Part shown: positions 33,715 through 42,241 of the stretch, one piece after another | How positions within the stretch are numbered: the first letter of the stretch is position 1 | Layout of the letters: the number at the start of each line of letters is the position of its first letter | Origin: Natrinema ejinorense | GTDB taxonomy: Archaea > Halobacteriota > Halobacteria > Halobacteriales > Natrialbaceae | Direction: 5' to 3' | Length of the DNA: 64,000 nt | Assembly (NCBI RefSeq): GCF_002494345.1 | Contig: NZ_NXNI01000001.1 | Span: 3,534,001 to 3,598,000, forward strand | Notes under the pieces: model-generated | What the model saw: the letters and a program-made list of their open reading frames with translations, nothing else | What the model was told of the DNA's origin: nothing | Databases searched by the model: none | Program-made: the position numbers and the translations under genes

Positions 33715-33868
33715 GGGCAGTGGGTACGGGCACCAATCAAAAAGGTGTACTGTTCGGCTCCCGCTCGCGACGTCCCTGGAGTCCCACGGCCGAAGCGAGC
33801 GCTCGCTCGAGTGTCGTCTCGGCCGCTGGCCGGAGACGACGAGAATCAACGAAATGATATGTGGCTGG

Positions 33869-33913
33869 TATTATTCGGCAACAGTAAGAACGAGCGCAGT
33901 TCCGAGACGAAAC
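33869..33913 (+). repeat. Imperfect direct repeat, copy 1
   Basis: TATTATTCGGCA followed by AAGAACGAGCGCAG and GAGACGAAA. It matches 34100-34140 with a few small gaps and substitutions. Confidence 0.5.
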
Positions 33914-34099
33914 CGTTCCGGTGTTCCGATAGATGCGATCGTAGGTATTTGAGTGCCTGTACCGACAGATCTGGTCGTACGATTCGGACGCCATCTTCGA
34001 GGGGAAAATTTGGGATTGGGGGCTCGAAAACGGACAGAGTGGACGATTTAGCCGGTTCGATGAGGATACAGTGTCTGCGTATCTCATATGATATATGAG

Positions 34100-34140
34100 T
34101 ATTATCGGCAGCAAGAACGAACGCGAGTCGGAGACGAAAT
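34100..34140 (+). repeat. Imperfect direct repeat, copy 2
   Basis: TATTATCGGCA followed by AAGAACGAACGCGAG and GAGACGAAA, about 230 bases downstream of copy 1. This copy directly follows the palindrome at 34083-34099. Confidence 0.5.
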
Positions 34141-34196
34141 CGAGGAACGGAGCCCGTCGGTCCGAATCCCCTCTCGCGAGGGGTGGTCCCGACCGC

Positions 34197-35279
34197 TCAG
34201 AACGCCTGCAACTCCTCGAGGACGGCCTGTGCGCTGCCGTCGGCGATGATCTCGCGGGCCAGCTCGAGGCCGTCTTCCAAGCTGTCGACGTCCTGGCGGG
34301 CGTACATCCTGAACGCGCCGTTGAGCGCGATCGCGTCGGCGAAGTGGTCGTCGCGGTCGCCGGCGAGAACCGCCTCGGTGATCGACGCGGAGTCGGTCGC
34401 CACGTCGTCGACCGCGAGGTCCGCTCGCTCCATTTCCATGCCGTACTCGGCGGTCTCGATCTCGTAGTCCGCGAAGGATTCCTCGCCGTCGTCGCCGGCC
34501 CGATCCCATTCGGCGACCTTCGTGTAGCCGGGGCGGATGTCGTCGTATCCCTCCATTCCCTGGAAGAAGATCGCACGGGAGTACCCGAGCTGGTCGCTTT
34601 CCGTGATGAGGTCGGTCAGCTTCTTCGCGAACGCGAGGTGGTAGAACGAGCCCAGATGGACGTCGGCGTTCGCGGGGTTGGCGACGGTCTCGATGGTGTT
34701 GACGAACGTCCGGACGCCCATCCGATCGCGTCGGTCGTAGAGGTCGTCGATGCTGGGGTTGAACGCGGGCTGGTAGTAGAAGCCAAAGCCGGTCTCGTCG
34801 ACCATGTCGGCGCTTTCGGTCGGCTCGAGCTCGGTGCGAACGCCGAGTTCCGCGAGGACGTGTTTGTACGCCGTCGCTTTCTGGGAGGGAACGTAGTCGC
34901 CGGAGTGGACGACGACCGGCGTGCCCGCGGCGGCGGCGACGACGCCGGCACCGACGCCGAGAATCGCGGACGTATCCTTGCCGTCGTAGTTCGCGCCGCA
35001 GTCGACCGGATCGGCGTCGGGCTCGGCGGTGACGACCGACTCCTCGCGCATGACGTCGGTGTAGGCCGCCAGTTCCTCGGGGTTGTTCCGCTTCCAGCGG
35101 TTGGCCAGCCAGAACGCGCCGAGGGTTGTCCCGTCGGGCTCACCGGCGAGAATCCGCTGGAAGGCCTCGCGTGCCTGCTCGCGGTTCATATCGTCGGCGG
35201 ATTTGGGACCCGACCCGACGACCTCCGTCATCAGCCGTTTCAACGGCCATTCGCCGAACGTCTGTGATGCCTTCGCCAT
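34197..35279 (-). CDS. TrpD-like glycosyltransferase family 3 protein (not clearly anthranilate-specific)
   Basis: A 360-residue protein with the overall layout of anthranilate phosphoribosyltransferase: an N-terminal helical domain (FGEWPLKRLMTEVVGSG), then a nucleoside-phosphorylase-like alpha/beta domain. The diagnostic PRPP-binding loop GTGGD is absent; the corresponding segment reads DCGANYDGKDTSAILG at about 93-108. That is reminiscent of the YbiB/TrpD2 branch, whose enzymatic activity is lost or different. No other trp gene is nearby. The start at 35279 (MAKASQTFGE) trims nine unlikely upstream codons. It should not be annotated as a tryptophan enzyme without test. Confidence 0.75.
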   Translation of the reverse strand: MAKASQTFGEWPLKRLMTEVVGSGPKSADDMNREQAREAFQRILAGEPDGTTLGAFWLANRWKRNNPEELAAYTDVMREESVVTAEPDADPVDCGANYDGKDTSAILGVGAGVVAAAAGTPVVVHSGDYVPSQKATAYKHVLAELGVRTELEPTESADMVDETGFGFYYQPAFNPSIDDLYDRRDRMGVRTFVNTIETVANPANADVHLGSFYHLAFAKKLTDLITESDQLGYSRAIFFQGMEGYDDIRPGYTKVAEWDRAGDDGEESFADYEIETAEYGMEMERADLAVDDVATDSASITEAVLAGDRDDHFADAIALNGAFRMYARQDVDSLEDGLELAREIIADGSAQAVLEELQAF

Positions 35280-35863
35280 GTGCACCCGTTGGGACGGCCG
35301 GCGCAAAAACCCCCCGTTTCCGGTACTCCCTCGCCGTCGAATACGGGTGTTCGACCGGCCACGAACGGTGTTGGAAATCGGACTGCAGACCCGGTTTCAG
35401 TGTGACGGCCCGTTCACCGAGCCGGTCCCGGCGATCCCAGTCGCGTCGACGTACCGGGTCGACGATTCGTCGATCGACGCGCTAAAATAGTACGTACGAT
35501 GGTATATTTAGGGGTATCTATCGAACACTATATGAGTGTGAGTACGATCGATCAGCCGATCATAGCGATTCAACGCCCATTTCTCCGTCTCTCTTTCGTC
35601 TATCCGAGGTCGAGAGATACACTTCGATCGGCATTCTATACTACTTCGATATATTATGATTTCCGCGCGTTCAGGGCCACACTATCGGATATGGGTATTG
35701 GAAATGAAAAGCTTCGATCGGTACCGATTCGTGGCGCAGCCGACCCTGATTACAACTGGCCCGCACCACGGATGCTGTTCCGTTTCAGTCCGCGTGAATG
35801 GCTCTGTAGGGCGGTATTGTGGCCTCCACCGGGCGTACGCGTATACGAACGGAACGCATAGCT
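35280..35863. other. AT-rich intergenic region at the boundary of the surface-glycan half
   Basis: About 580 bases with markedly lower GC (35480-35720), rich in TATA-like runs. No protein-like frame and no RNA gene recognised. It separates the lipid genes from the DUF4129/glycan region. A box GCGTATACG at about 35838-35846 is a possible promoter for the gene at 35864. Confidence 0.5.
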
Positions 35864-38068
35864 ATGTATCCTCGTCGCGAACGCGAGGGCGTGAGCGATT
35901 CGCGTGCGAGCAGCGTCGTCTTCGTCACCGCCGTCGTCGTGCTCGCGAGCAGTGGCGTCGGGGTCGTCACGGCCCCCGCGACCGCGTCGCCCGCGGCGGT
36001 CGCTACCGAGCCAATGGTCGAGACGTCCCACTCTCGTCTTCTTTTCCAGACGGACGACGAGACCGACGACAACGTCACCCCTCGCCACAGGGACCCTCGC
36101 GAGTACGACGAGGACGGCAACCTCGAGGCGCTGGAACGGCGGCTGATGACTCGAATGGTCGATGACCTCGAGGCGGGCGCGCTCAGCCTCGAAGAGGGCG
36201 AATACGAACGCGCGGCGCGATCCGTCGACGAGTCGTACGCCGACTCCTTCGACCGGTACGCGGAGATCGCCGCGGAAACGGCCGGCGAAAACGACGCGGC
36301 GCTCTTCGAACTCGCGGGCGAGAACCAGGGACGGATCGTCGAGGCGGTTCGGCGGTACAACGAGACCAAAGCCGAGTACGAGCGGGCGCGGGCGGCCGGC
36401 GACGAGGGGCGGGCGCGGTCCCTCGCCCGCGATCTCGAGACGCTCGCGACGTCGATCAACGAGTCGAGCCGCGAGTTACGCGCGACCTACGATGACCTCG
36501 AGTCGGCAACCGACGCGAACCTCTCGACCGCCGACGCGGCGATCGAGACGGTAACGGAGGAGATCCGGGCCGAACAGGCGACGGTCCGCGAGACGGAGTT
36601 CGTGGCCACCGTCCTCACCGTCGACGCCGACCGCGAGATGATCTCGTTCAGTGAACCGCTGACCGCTACCGGGCGACTGCGAACGGCGACCGGGCGGCCG
36701 GTCGGGTCCGAACCGATCCGGCTCGCGGTCGGAAACGGCTCCGTCCGGACCGAGACGGCCGCCGACGGCTCGTTCGCGTTCGAGTACCGCCCGACGGCCG
36801 AACCGGTATCGACGGAGCGGCTCGCGATCGAGTACGTCCCGGCCAACGAGTCGCTCTATCTGGGCAGCGAGACGGCCGTCGACGTCTCGGTCGAGCAGGT
36901 CGACCCCACCGTCTCGGGACTCCAGACGCCGACCGCGGTCGCCTACGGCGAGACCGCGACCGTCGGCGGCGACCTCCACGTCGACGAGACTCCCGTCGAC
37001 GGCGTTCCGCTGGCGGTGACGCTCGGCGACGAGCGAATCGGGCGGACCGAGACCACCAATGGATCGTTCGAGGCGGCCGTCGAGGTGCCCGCGACGGTCC
37101 CCGACGGCGGGCGCGAACTGGGCGTCCGACTCGCTTACGAGGACCGGGCGCTCGCCGGGACGACGGCGACGACCGACGTGACGGTCCGCGAAACCGAGGT
37201 CGACGTCACCGTCTCCGCGACCCGCGTCGGCGATGCCGAGCGAACGGTCGCGGTCGACGGCACGCTCGAGACGACCGACGGATCGCCGGTCGCCGGACGG
37301 CCGGTTCGACTGGACGCGGGCGGCACTACCCTCGAGACGGTGACGACGGCCGACGACGGTTCGTTCGCCGCTACGGTCGCGGTCCCCGCCGGGGCCGTCC
37401 GCAGCGACGGAGCGATCGTCGCGACGTACGACGGGTCCGGCTCGAACCTCGCGTCGGACACTGCGGCGTCGACCGTGTCGTTCTCGACCGACGCCCGTTC
37501 GTGGTGGGGGATTCCCGCGTGGGTTTGGTTCGGACTGGGAGGCGGGCTGATAGCCTTCCTTGGTGCCGCCGTGTTCGTGTGGCGGCGACGCGGCCGGTCG
37601 TCCCCCTCGAGTCAGTCGGCGTCGGCTGGGGACGCCGCAACCGACACGGCGACGAACCCGGCAGCCGAGCGATCGAGCACCGAAATCGCCGGAGCGGTTC
37701 TCGAACACGGACGCGACGCGCTCTCGCGTGGCCGCCCCAACAGGGCGGTCGAACTGGCGTACGCGGCCGTTCGCCACGCCCTCTCGGATCGCATCGACGC
37801 CGGCGACTCGAGTACCACCCTGACCCACTGGGAGTTTTACCGCCGCTGGACCGATCGCCGGGCGGACGGGCCCGATAGCGACGACGACACGGCCGAGCGC
37901 GCCCTCCTTCGGACCGTGACCGAACGCTACGAACGGGCGACGTTCGACGTCACGGACGTCTCGTCGGCCGAGGCCGAACGCGTGCTCGAGGCCGTGGGGC
38001 GGTTGTGCGATCGACGTACCGACGGTGACGGCGGGACCCGGTCGGAACCGGGCGACCACGGCGGGTAG
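35864..38068 (+). CDS. DUF4129 membrane protein with extracellular Ig-like repeats
   Basis: A 734-residue protein. An N-terminal hydrophobic signal/anchor spans about 16-37. A charged helical region, likely coiled-coil, lies at about 85-245. Three to four beta-rich Ig/CNA-B-like domains follow (about 250-540), each with a GSFA- or GSFE-type strand. A single TM helix (WWGIPAWVWFGLGGGLIAFL) lies at about 545-570. The cytoplasmic C-terminal DUF4129 domain contains THWEFYRRWTDRR and ends near 715. DUF4129 proteins normally accompany MoxR/DUF58/DUF4350 genes, and such genes are found 19 kb downstream. A role in cell-surface assembly or sensing is inferred. Confidence 0.82.
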   Translation: MYPRREREGVSDSRASSVVFVTAVVVLASSGVGVVTAPATASPAAVATEPMVETSHSRLLFQTDDETDDNVTPRHRDPREYDEDGNLEALERRLMTRMVDDLEAGALSLEEGEYERAARSVDESYADSFDRYAEIAAETAGENDAALFELAGENQGRIVEAVRRYNETKAEYERARAAGDEGRARSLARDLETLATSINESSRELRATYDDLESATDANLSTADAAIETVTEEIRAEQATVRETEFVATVLTVDADREMISFSEPLTATGRLRTATGRPVGSEPIRLAVGNGSVRTETAADGSFAFEYRPTAEPVSTERLAIEYVPANESLYLGSETAVDVSVEQVDPTVSGLQTPTAVAYGETATVGGDLHVDETPVDGVPLAVTLGDERIGRTETTNGSFEAAVEVPATVPDGGRELGVRLAYEDRALAGTTATTDVTVRETEVDVTVSATRVGDAERTVAVDGTLETTDGSPVAGRPVRLDAGGTTLETVTTADDGSFAATVAVPAGAVRSDGAIVATYDGSGSNLASDTAASTVSFSTDARSWWGIPAWVWFGLGGGLIAFLGAAVFVWRRRGRSSPSSQSASAGDAATDTATNPAAERSSTEIAGAVLEHGRDALSRGRPNRAVELAYAAVRHALSDRIDAGDSSTTLTHWEFYRRWTDRRADGPDSDDDTAERALLRTVTERYERATFDVTDVSSAEAERVLEAVGRLCDRRTDGDGGTRSEPGDHGG

Positions 38069-38142
38069 TCCCCTCTTTACGGTCGCAGCGATCGCGATCG
38101 ACCCGGCTAACTTTCAGTCTCGACCGCCGGTACTCGATACCG

Positions 38143-39195
38143 ATGGCCGTATCCGGTTCGCTGTGGCGGCTCCTCCCGAGACCGGTTCGCGAAGTGCCGG
38201 CAGACCTCGCCGCGATCATCGCCGTGGTCGTCGCGACGAATCTGGCCGTGTTCGCGCCGGTCGTGCGGGACACGTGGCTGCGAGTCCCTCTCGGATTCGC
38301 GTTCGTGCTGTTCGGCCCCGGCTATTCGTTCGTCGCGGCGCTGTTTCCCGAACGCGCGACCCGGCCCGGCCGCGGCGGTGACGCGACGGGTGACGACGAG
38401 TTCGAGGCCGACCCGGTCCGACTCCGCCCGCTGGACGGCCCGATCCCCGACGCCGAGCGCGCCGTTCTCTCGGTCGCCTCGAGCGTCGCGATCGTGCCGT
38501 TGCTCGGCCTTGCGATACACTTCGCTCCAGTAGCGATCCGACTGCGATCGATCGTCGTCGTCCTGAGCGCGGTGACGGTCGCGATGGTGGCCGTCGCGAC
38601 GGCGAGACGACGATCGATCTCGCCGGAAGCGCGATTCCGAACGCCGCACCGACGGTGGGCCGCCGCGACTCGAACCGCGCTGTTCGACCCGGACTCGCGG
38701 GCAGAGACGGGGCTGGCGATCCTGGCGGCGACGACACTCGTTCTCGCCGTCGGCGGCGTCGGCTACGCCGTTACCGCACCTCAGCACGGCGAGACGTTCA
38801 CCGAGGTGGCCGTACTGACTGACGCCGACGGCGAACCCACCGCCGACGTCCCCTCGTCGGCCGCGGGTGACGGGACCGAGGGCGTCTTCGTCACGCTCGA
38901 GAACAACGAACGTCGGACGGTTAGCTACACCGTCGTCGCCGTGGCACAGCGAATCGCGTCCGACGGCGACCCCGGTACCGCGACCGTCCTCGAGCAGAAC
39001 GAATTGCGACGGTTCGAGCCGCGGCTCGCACACGGCGAGACGTGGACGCACTCACACGATATCGAGCCGACGCTGACCGGCGATACCGTCCGCGTCGCCT
39101 GGCTCGTCTACGCGGATGCGGACGTTCCCGCGACGCCAACCCTCGAGAACGCCGACTACTCGACGCACCGGTGGGTCGACGTGCCGACCGAATGA
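38143..39195 (+). CDS. DUF1616 membrane protein
   Basis: A 350-residue protein with four hydrophobic segments in the first 220 residues, including the family signature RVPLGFAFVLFGPGYSFVAA followed by LFPE. A C-terminal extracellular beta-rich region (from FTEVAVLTDADG to the end) is typical of haloarchaeal DUF1616 proteins. These are common in polysaccharide and S-layer glycosylation loci, but their activity is unknown. It starts 74 bases after the DUF4129 gene and is in the same direction. Confidence 0.85.
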   Translation: MAVSGSLWRLLPRPVREVPADLAAIIAVVVATNLAVFAPVVRDTWLRVPLGFAFVLFGPGYSFVAALFPERATRPGRGGDATGDDEFEADPVRLRPLDGPIPDAERAVLSVASSVAIVPLLGLAIHFAPVAIRLRSIVVVLSAVTVAMVAVATARRRSISPEARFRTPHRRWAAATRTALFDPDSRAETGLAILAATTLVLAVGGVGYAVTAPQHGETFTEVAVLTDADGEPTADVPSSAAGDGTEGVFVTLENNERRTVSYTVVAVAQRIASDGDPGTATVLEQNELRRFEPRLAHGETWTHSHDIEPTLTGDTVRVAWLVYADADVPATPTLENADYSTHRWVDVPTE

Positions 39196-39237
39196 GCGTG
39201 ACCGATCGGAATCGCGCTTCCGGCGGGACCGACGCCT

Positions 39238-41055
39238 CTATCCGTCGGGCTCGACGACCCACACGCTGACATCGCCGTTGCTGTAGATGCGGTGGGCCGC
39301 CGGATCGGCCCGCAGACGGTCGCGGTCGTCGTCGGTGTAGTGGTCGATCTCCGCTCGGCGATCCGGCGGTCGGTTCCGCGCCCATTCGATGTCCGCCGTC
39401 TTCGTGACGAGGTACGTCTCGTTCTCGTAAACGTCGCCGACCGACCCGTGATCGTCGTAGCCCAGCCTCGTGGGCAGCTGATAGCCCTCGAGCGACCGGT
39501 GGAACTGACGGTCGTCGGGATCCGCGCCGGTCGTGCCTTCGAAGTACCGCTGAAGCTGTTCGGACATCCGGAACGCCCGCGTGTCGATCCCGGAGTCGTG
39601 GTTTTCGTGGTGCCACTCCGCACCGGCCATCGTCGCGTGAGTCACGTGGCGGTCGTCCTCGTATGCGACCGCACCCGCCAGCAACGCGACGACGAGAACG
39701 CTCACGCAGAGGCCACACAGGGCGACCGTTGCCCCCCGTTGCTTCCACCGGTCGGCGGCGGCGTCGCGATACGAGACCAGGCCGGTGATCGCTAGTCCGA
39801 GCAACAGGATCGCCCCGATCACGGTGTAGCTGTTGATCCGGACGACGTTGCGAGAGAGCACTCGCGAACCGACGAAGAACACCGCGACGCCGATCCCAGC
39901 GGCGTACTGGGCGACACAGAGTCTTTCGAGACGGCTGTCGCGTCCCCTGAGGGCCCGACCGAGGATCACGGCCGCGATGCCCGCCCCGAGGCCGGCGTAG
40001 ACGAGTACCGTCCCCCACTCCAAGACGAGGAACTCCCAGACGAGTTCCCACGTCGAGTAACTAGTCTGTTGGGCGGTGCTCGCGTAGCTGGCGGCACCAC
40101 CGTCGATATCGTTGGTGACCACCCGATCGAGGAAGTGGGTCACCTGGCTGATCGAGAGATACCACAGGATGCCCGCGATCGCGAGAACGGCCGGATACCG
40201 ATAGGGCGTCGCGTACGCCCGGCCGGATTCCGCTTCGGTTTCGCTCCGGAGAAGCGGGAGTCGCCGGCGGAGCGACGGCGCGGCGACGACGCCCGCGTAT
40301 ACGACGAGCGCGAGAACCGTCACGAGCGCCGTCACCGGGTGGTAGAACACGAGCGCGATACCACAGACGAGCGCCGCGACGAAGGGGCCCGCGCGGCTCG
40401 ATCGGCGGCGGTCGGCCCACCGGTGAGCGAGGGACAGCGAGAGCGGGAGAAACGGGAGGGCGAACAGCCAGGGTAGCGTCGTCAGGTGATGGGAGACGAA
40501 GACGAGCGGCATCGCGGCCCCGAGCGTCGCGAGGCCGCCACGTGGGCCGAAAAGGCACCGCCCGAGGAGGAAACACGAGCCGACGAACAACAGGAAAAAG
40601 CAGAACGCGACGACCGGTTGTAATATCCGCATCGGGACGCCCGTGACGGTCGTCAGCGTCGCGTAGAGCAAGTGTGTAGCCGGATAGACCGTTTCGGGAA
40701 CCGTACCCGTTTCGAGCACGTCTCGAACGATTCCGAAGTGATAGAAGGCGTCGGACATCGGCGTGCCGTAGACGTAGTAGCCGCGAAATAGCGGCAGCGC
40801 GAAGAAGACGGCGTATACGCTCGCGAGCGTGACGACACCGTAGCGCCATCCGGGGCGATCGGTGATCGCCGAGCGAAACACCAGCGTGAGGCCGCCGACG
40901 AGTGCCAGTCCGAACCCGACCCACGTCTGCGGCGGATAGGCGTCGTGGATCGACGATTCGTATCCCGTGGCCGGCGGCGTCGTCAGGACGCTCCCGACGA
41001 AACCGATCGCGGCCAGCGCAGTGACCGCCGAGACGATTTGCCACCGACGATTCAT
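39238..41055 (-). CDS. Large polytopic membrane protein, possible GT-C-type glycosyltransferase
   Basis: A 605-residue protein with about 12 hydrophobic segments through residue 470 and a hydrophilic C-terminal domain of about 130 residues (from HVTHATMAGAEWHH), probably extracellular. The first large loop has RGYYVYGTPMSDAFYHFG, an acidic loop placed as in GT-C glycosyltransferases, but no AglB-type WWDYG motif is present. It is likely to handle a lipid-linked sugar or polymer at the outer face. The family is not named with confidence. It converges on DUF1616. Confidence 0.75.
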   Translation of the reverse strand: MNRRWQIVSAVTALAAIGFVGSVLTTPPATGYESSIHDAYPPQTWVGFGLALVGGLTLVFRSAITDRPGWRYGVVTLASVYAVFFALPLFRGYYVYGTPMSDAFYHFGIVRDVLETGTVPETVYPATHLLYATLTTVTGVPMRILQPVVAFCFFLLFVGSCFLLGRCLFGPRGGLATLGAAMPLVFVSHHLTTLPWLFALPFLPLSLSLAHRWADRRRSSRAGPFVAALVCGIALVFYHPVTALVTVLALVVYAGVVAAPSLRRRLPLLRSETEAESGRAYATPYRYPAVLAIAGILWYLSISQVTHFLDRVVTNDIDGGAASYASTAQQTSYSTWELVWEFLVLEWGTVLVYAGLGAGIAAVILGRALRGRDSRLERLCVAQYAAGIGVAVFFVGSRVLSRNVVRINSYTVIGAILLLGLAITGLVSYRDAAADRWKQRGATVALCGLCVSVLVVALLAGAVAYEDDRHVTHATMAGAEWHHENHDSGIDTRAFRMSEQLQRYFEGTTGADPDDRQFHRSLEGYQLPTRLGYDDHGSVGDVYENETYLVTKTADIEWARNRPPDRRAEIDHYTDDDRDRLRADPAAHRIYSNGDVSVWVVEPDG

Positions 41056-41265
41056 GAGTCGTCGCTATCACCGTCGACCACCGTGACGATCAAAAGGTTA
41101 CCCCAACCGGTATGATCTCGTGTATGTTATCCCGCCGTCCGACTTCGCCGTTACTTCTCGGACGGGACCGCTGATCCGCGATGATATATAATTATTGTGA
41201 ACGAATGTGGTATGATCTAATTTACCGTGGTCGTTGATACGTTTGGCACACCGTTCGACAACTAG

Positions 41266-41272
41266 GTTTAAG
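41266..41272 (+). promoter_or_regulatory. TATA-like box for phosphatase-like gene at 41297
   Basis: GTTTAAG, 25 to 31 bases before the ATG at 41297. The wider 41056-41296 gap is divergent and AT-rich, and a 69-codon open frame in it is rejected. Confidence 0.5.
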
Positions 41273-41296
41273 CGCTTCTGCAGTGACGATCGGAAT

Positions 41297-42187
41297 ATGT
41301 CAGACACGCTTTGTGTCCTCGGTCTCGACGCCGCTGACTATCGCCTCGCAAACCGGTGGGGGTGTGAGAACATGCTCCTCGAGAACCACGGGGAACTCGA
41401 GTCGATCACGCACTCGTTGGACGTGCCGGCGACACTCGAGGTGTGGCCGACGATCGCGACTGGACTGTCGCCGACGGACCACGGCGTCGAACTCGACGGC
41501 GTCGGCTGGGACAACGCGACCGGTCTGAGCGCCGTCGTGAGCGCGGTACAGTTGCTTCCCGATCCGCTCCACGAGCGTCTCGCCGATCTCAAAGCGCAGT
41601 TTTCGGACGGCGGCTACCCGTGTACCGACGAGTCGACCGTCTTCGAAGACGGAACCGTCCGCAATTGGCCCGGGGTGACGCCCTGTTACGTCTGGGAGCG
41701 CGAGGGCGAGTGGTTCGAGCGAGCGACCGACGGCGACCTGTCGGCCGACGAGTTCGTCCGTCGCCACTTCGGTACCACCGGCTCCTGTTTCGGGTGGCTC
41801 GCCGGCCAGTCGCTGTCGTCCGTTCCGATCGTCGGCGTCCACGCTCACGTCCTCGATCACACCGGCCACATGTACGCGCGGCGGCCGACGGCGCTTCGCC
41901 GGATCTACGAACGGGTCGACTCGCTGCTCGGGTGGCTTCGGTCCCGCGTGGATCGGCTCGTCGTCCTCTCCGACCACGGCATGCAGACGACGGCGACGGA
42001 CGACCCCGATCCCGGCGTCCACTCCGAACACGCGCTCGTCTCCACGACGGAGCCCGGCCCGTTGCCGACGGACGTGCTGTCGGTTCGTGACTGGCTCGAA
42101 GACCGGATCGACGCGGGACGGCCGGAGCGGACGAACGCGACGGTCGATGCGCCGCGCGAACATCTCGAAGACCTCGGCTATCTCTGA
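41297..42187 (+). CDS. Alkaline-phosphatase-superfamily phosphodiesterase/phosphatase
   Basis: A 296-residue metal-dependent enzyme. Predicted ligands and nucleophile: Asp11 in LGLDAAD, Thr52 in EVWPTIATG, Asp187/His191 in LDHTGH, Asp226/His227 in LSDHGM and His242 or His245 in VHSEH. The TGLSPTDHGV block is typical of type I phosphodiesterases. No signal peptide is seen, so it probably acts in the cytoplasm on a nucleotide-sugar, polyprenyl or sugar phosphate. It lies between the polytopic protein and a flippase, implying a job in glycan precursor turnover. Confidence 0.83.
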   Translation: MSDTLCVLGLDAADYRLANRWGCENMLLENHGELESITHSLDVPATLEVWPTIATGLSPTDHGVELDGVGWDNATGLSAVVSAVQLLPDPLHERLADLKAQFSDGGYPCTDESTVFEDGTVRNWPGVTPCYVWEREGEWFERATDGDLSADEFVRRHFGTTGSCFGWLAGQSLSSVPIVGVHAHVLDHTGHMYARRPTALRRIYERVDSLLGWLRSRVDRLVVLSDHGMQTTATDDPDPGVHSEHALVSTTEPGPLPTDVLSVRDWLEDRIDAGRPERTNATVDAPREHLEDLGYL

Positions 42188-42241
42188 TTGCGCGGCCGTG
42201 GTCGCGTCGACGCCCGTGGACCGATCCGTCTCGCGGTCGGC

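Larger units (their letters stand above)
33715..34196. other. Intergenic region with a short direct repeat and AT-rich palindrome
   Basis: About 480 bases between the enoyl-CoA hydratase start and the end of the TrpD-like gene. It carries two imperfect copies of a roughly 40-base sequence (33869-33913 and 34100-34140) and a CTCATAT-GAT-ATATGAG palindrome at 34083-34099. It is AT-rich from about 33940. No gene is evident. Confidence 0.55.

Noticed and set aside
34197-35279. Annotation as trpD, anthranilate phosphoribosyltransferase
   Set aside because: The PRPP-binding GTGGD loop is missing and no tryptophan genes are nearby, so only the family-level call is kept.
39238-41055. Oligosaccharyltransferase AglB
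   Set aside because: No WWDYG motif, and at 605 residues the protein is shorter than haloarchaeal AglB.
41098-41307. A 69-codon minus-strand frame in the gap before the phosphatase-like gene
   Set aside because: Not acidic, no TATA-like box at the right distance, and it overlaps the promoter of the plus-strand gene.
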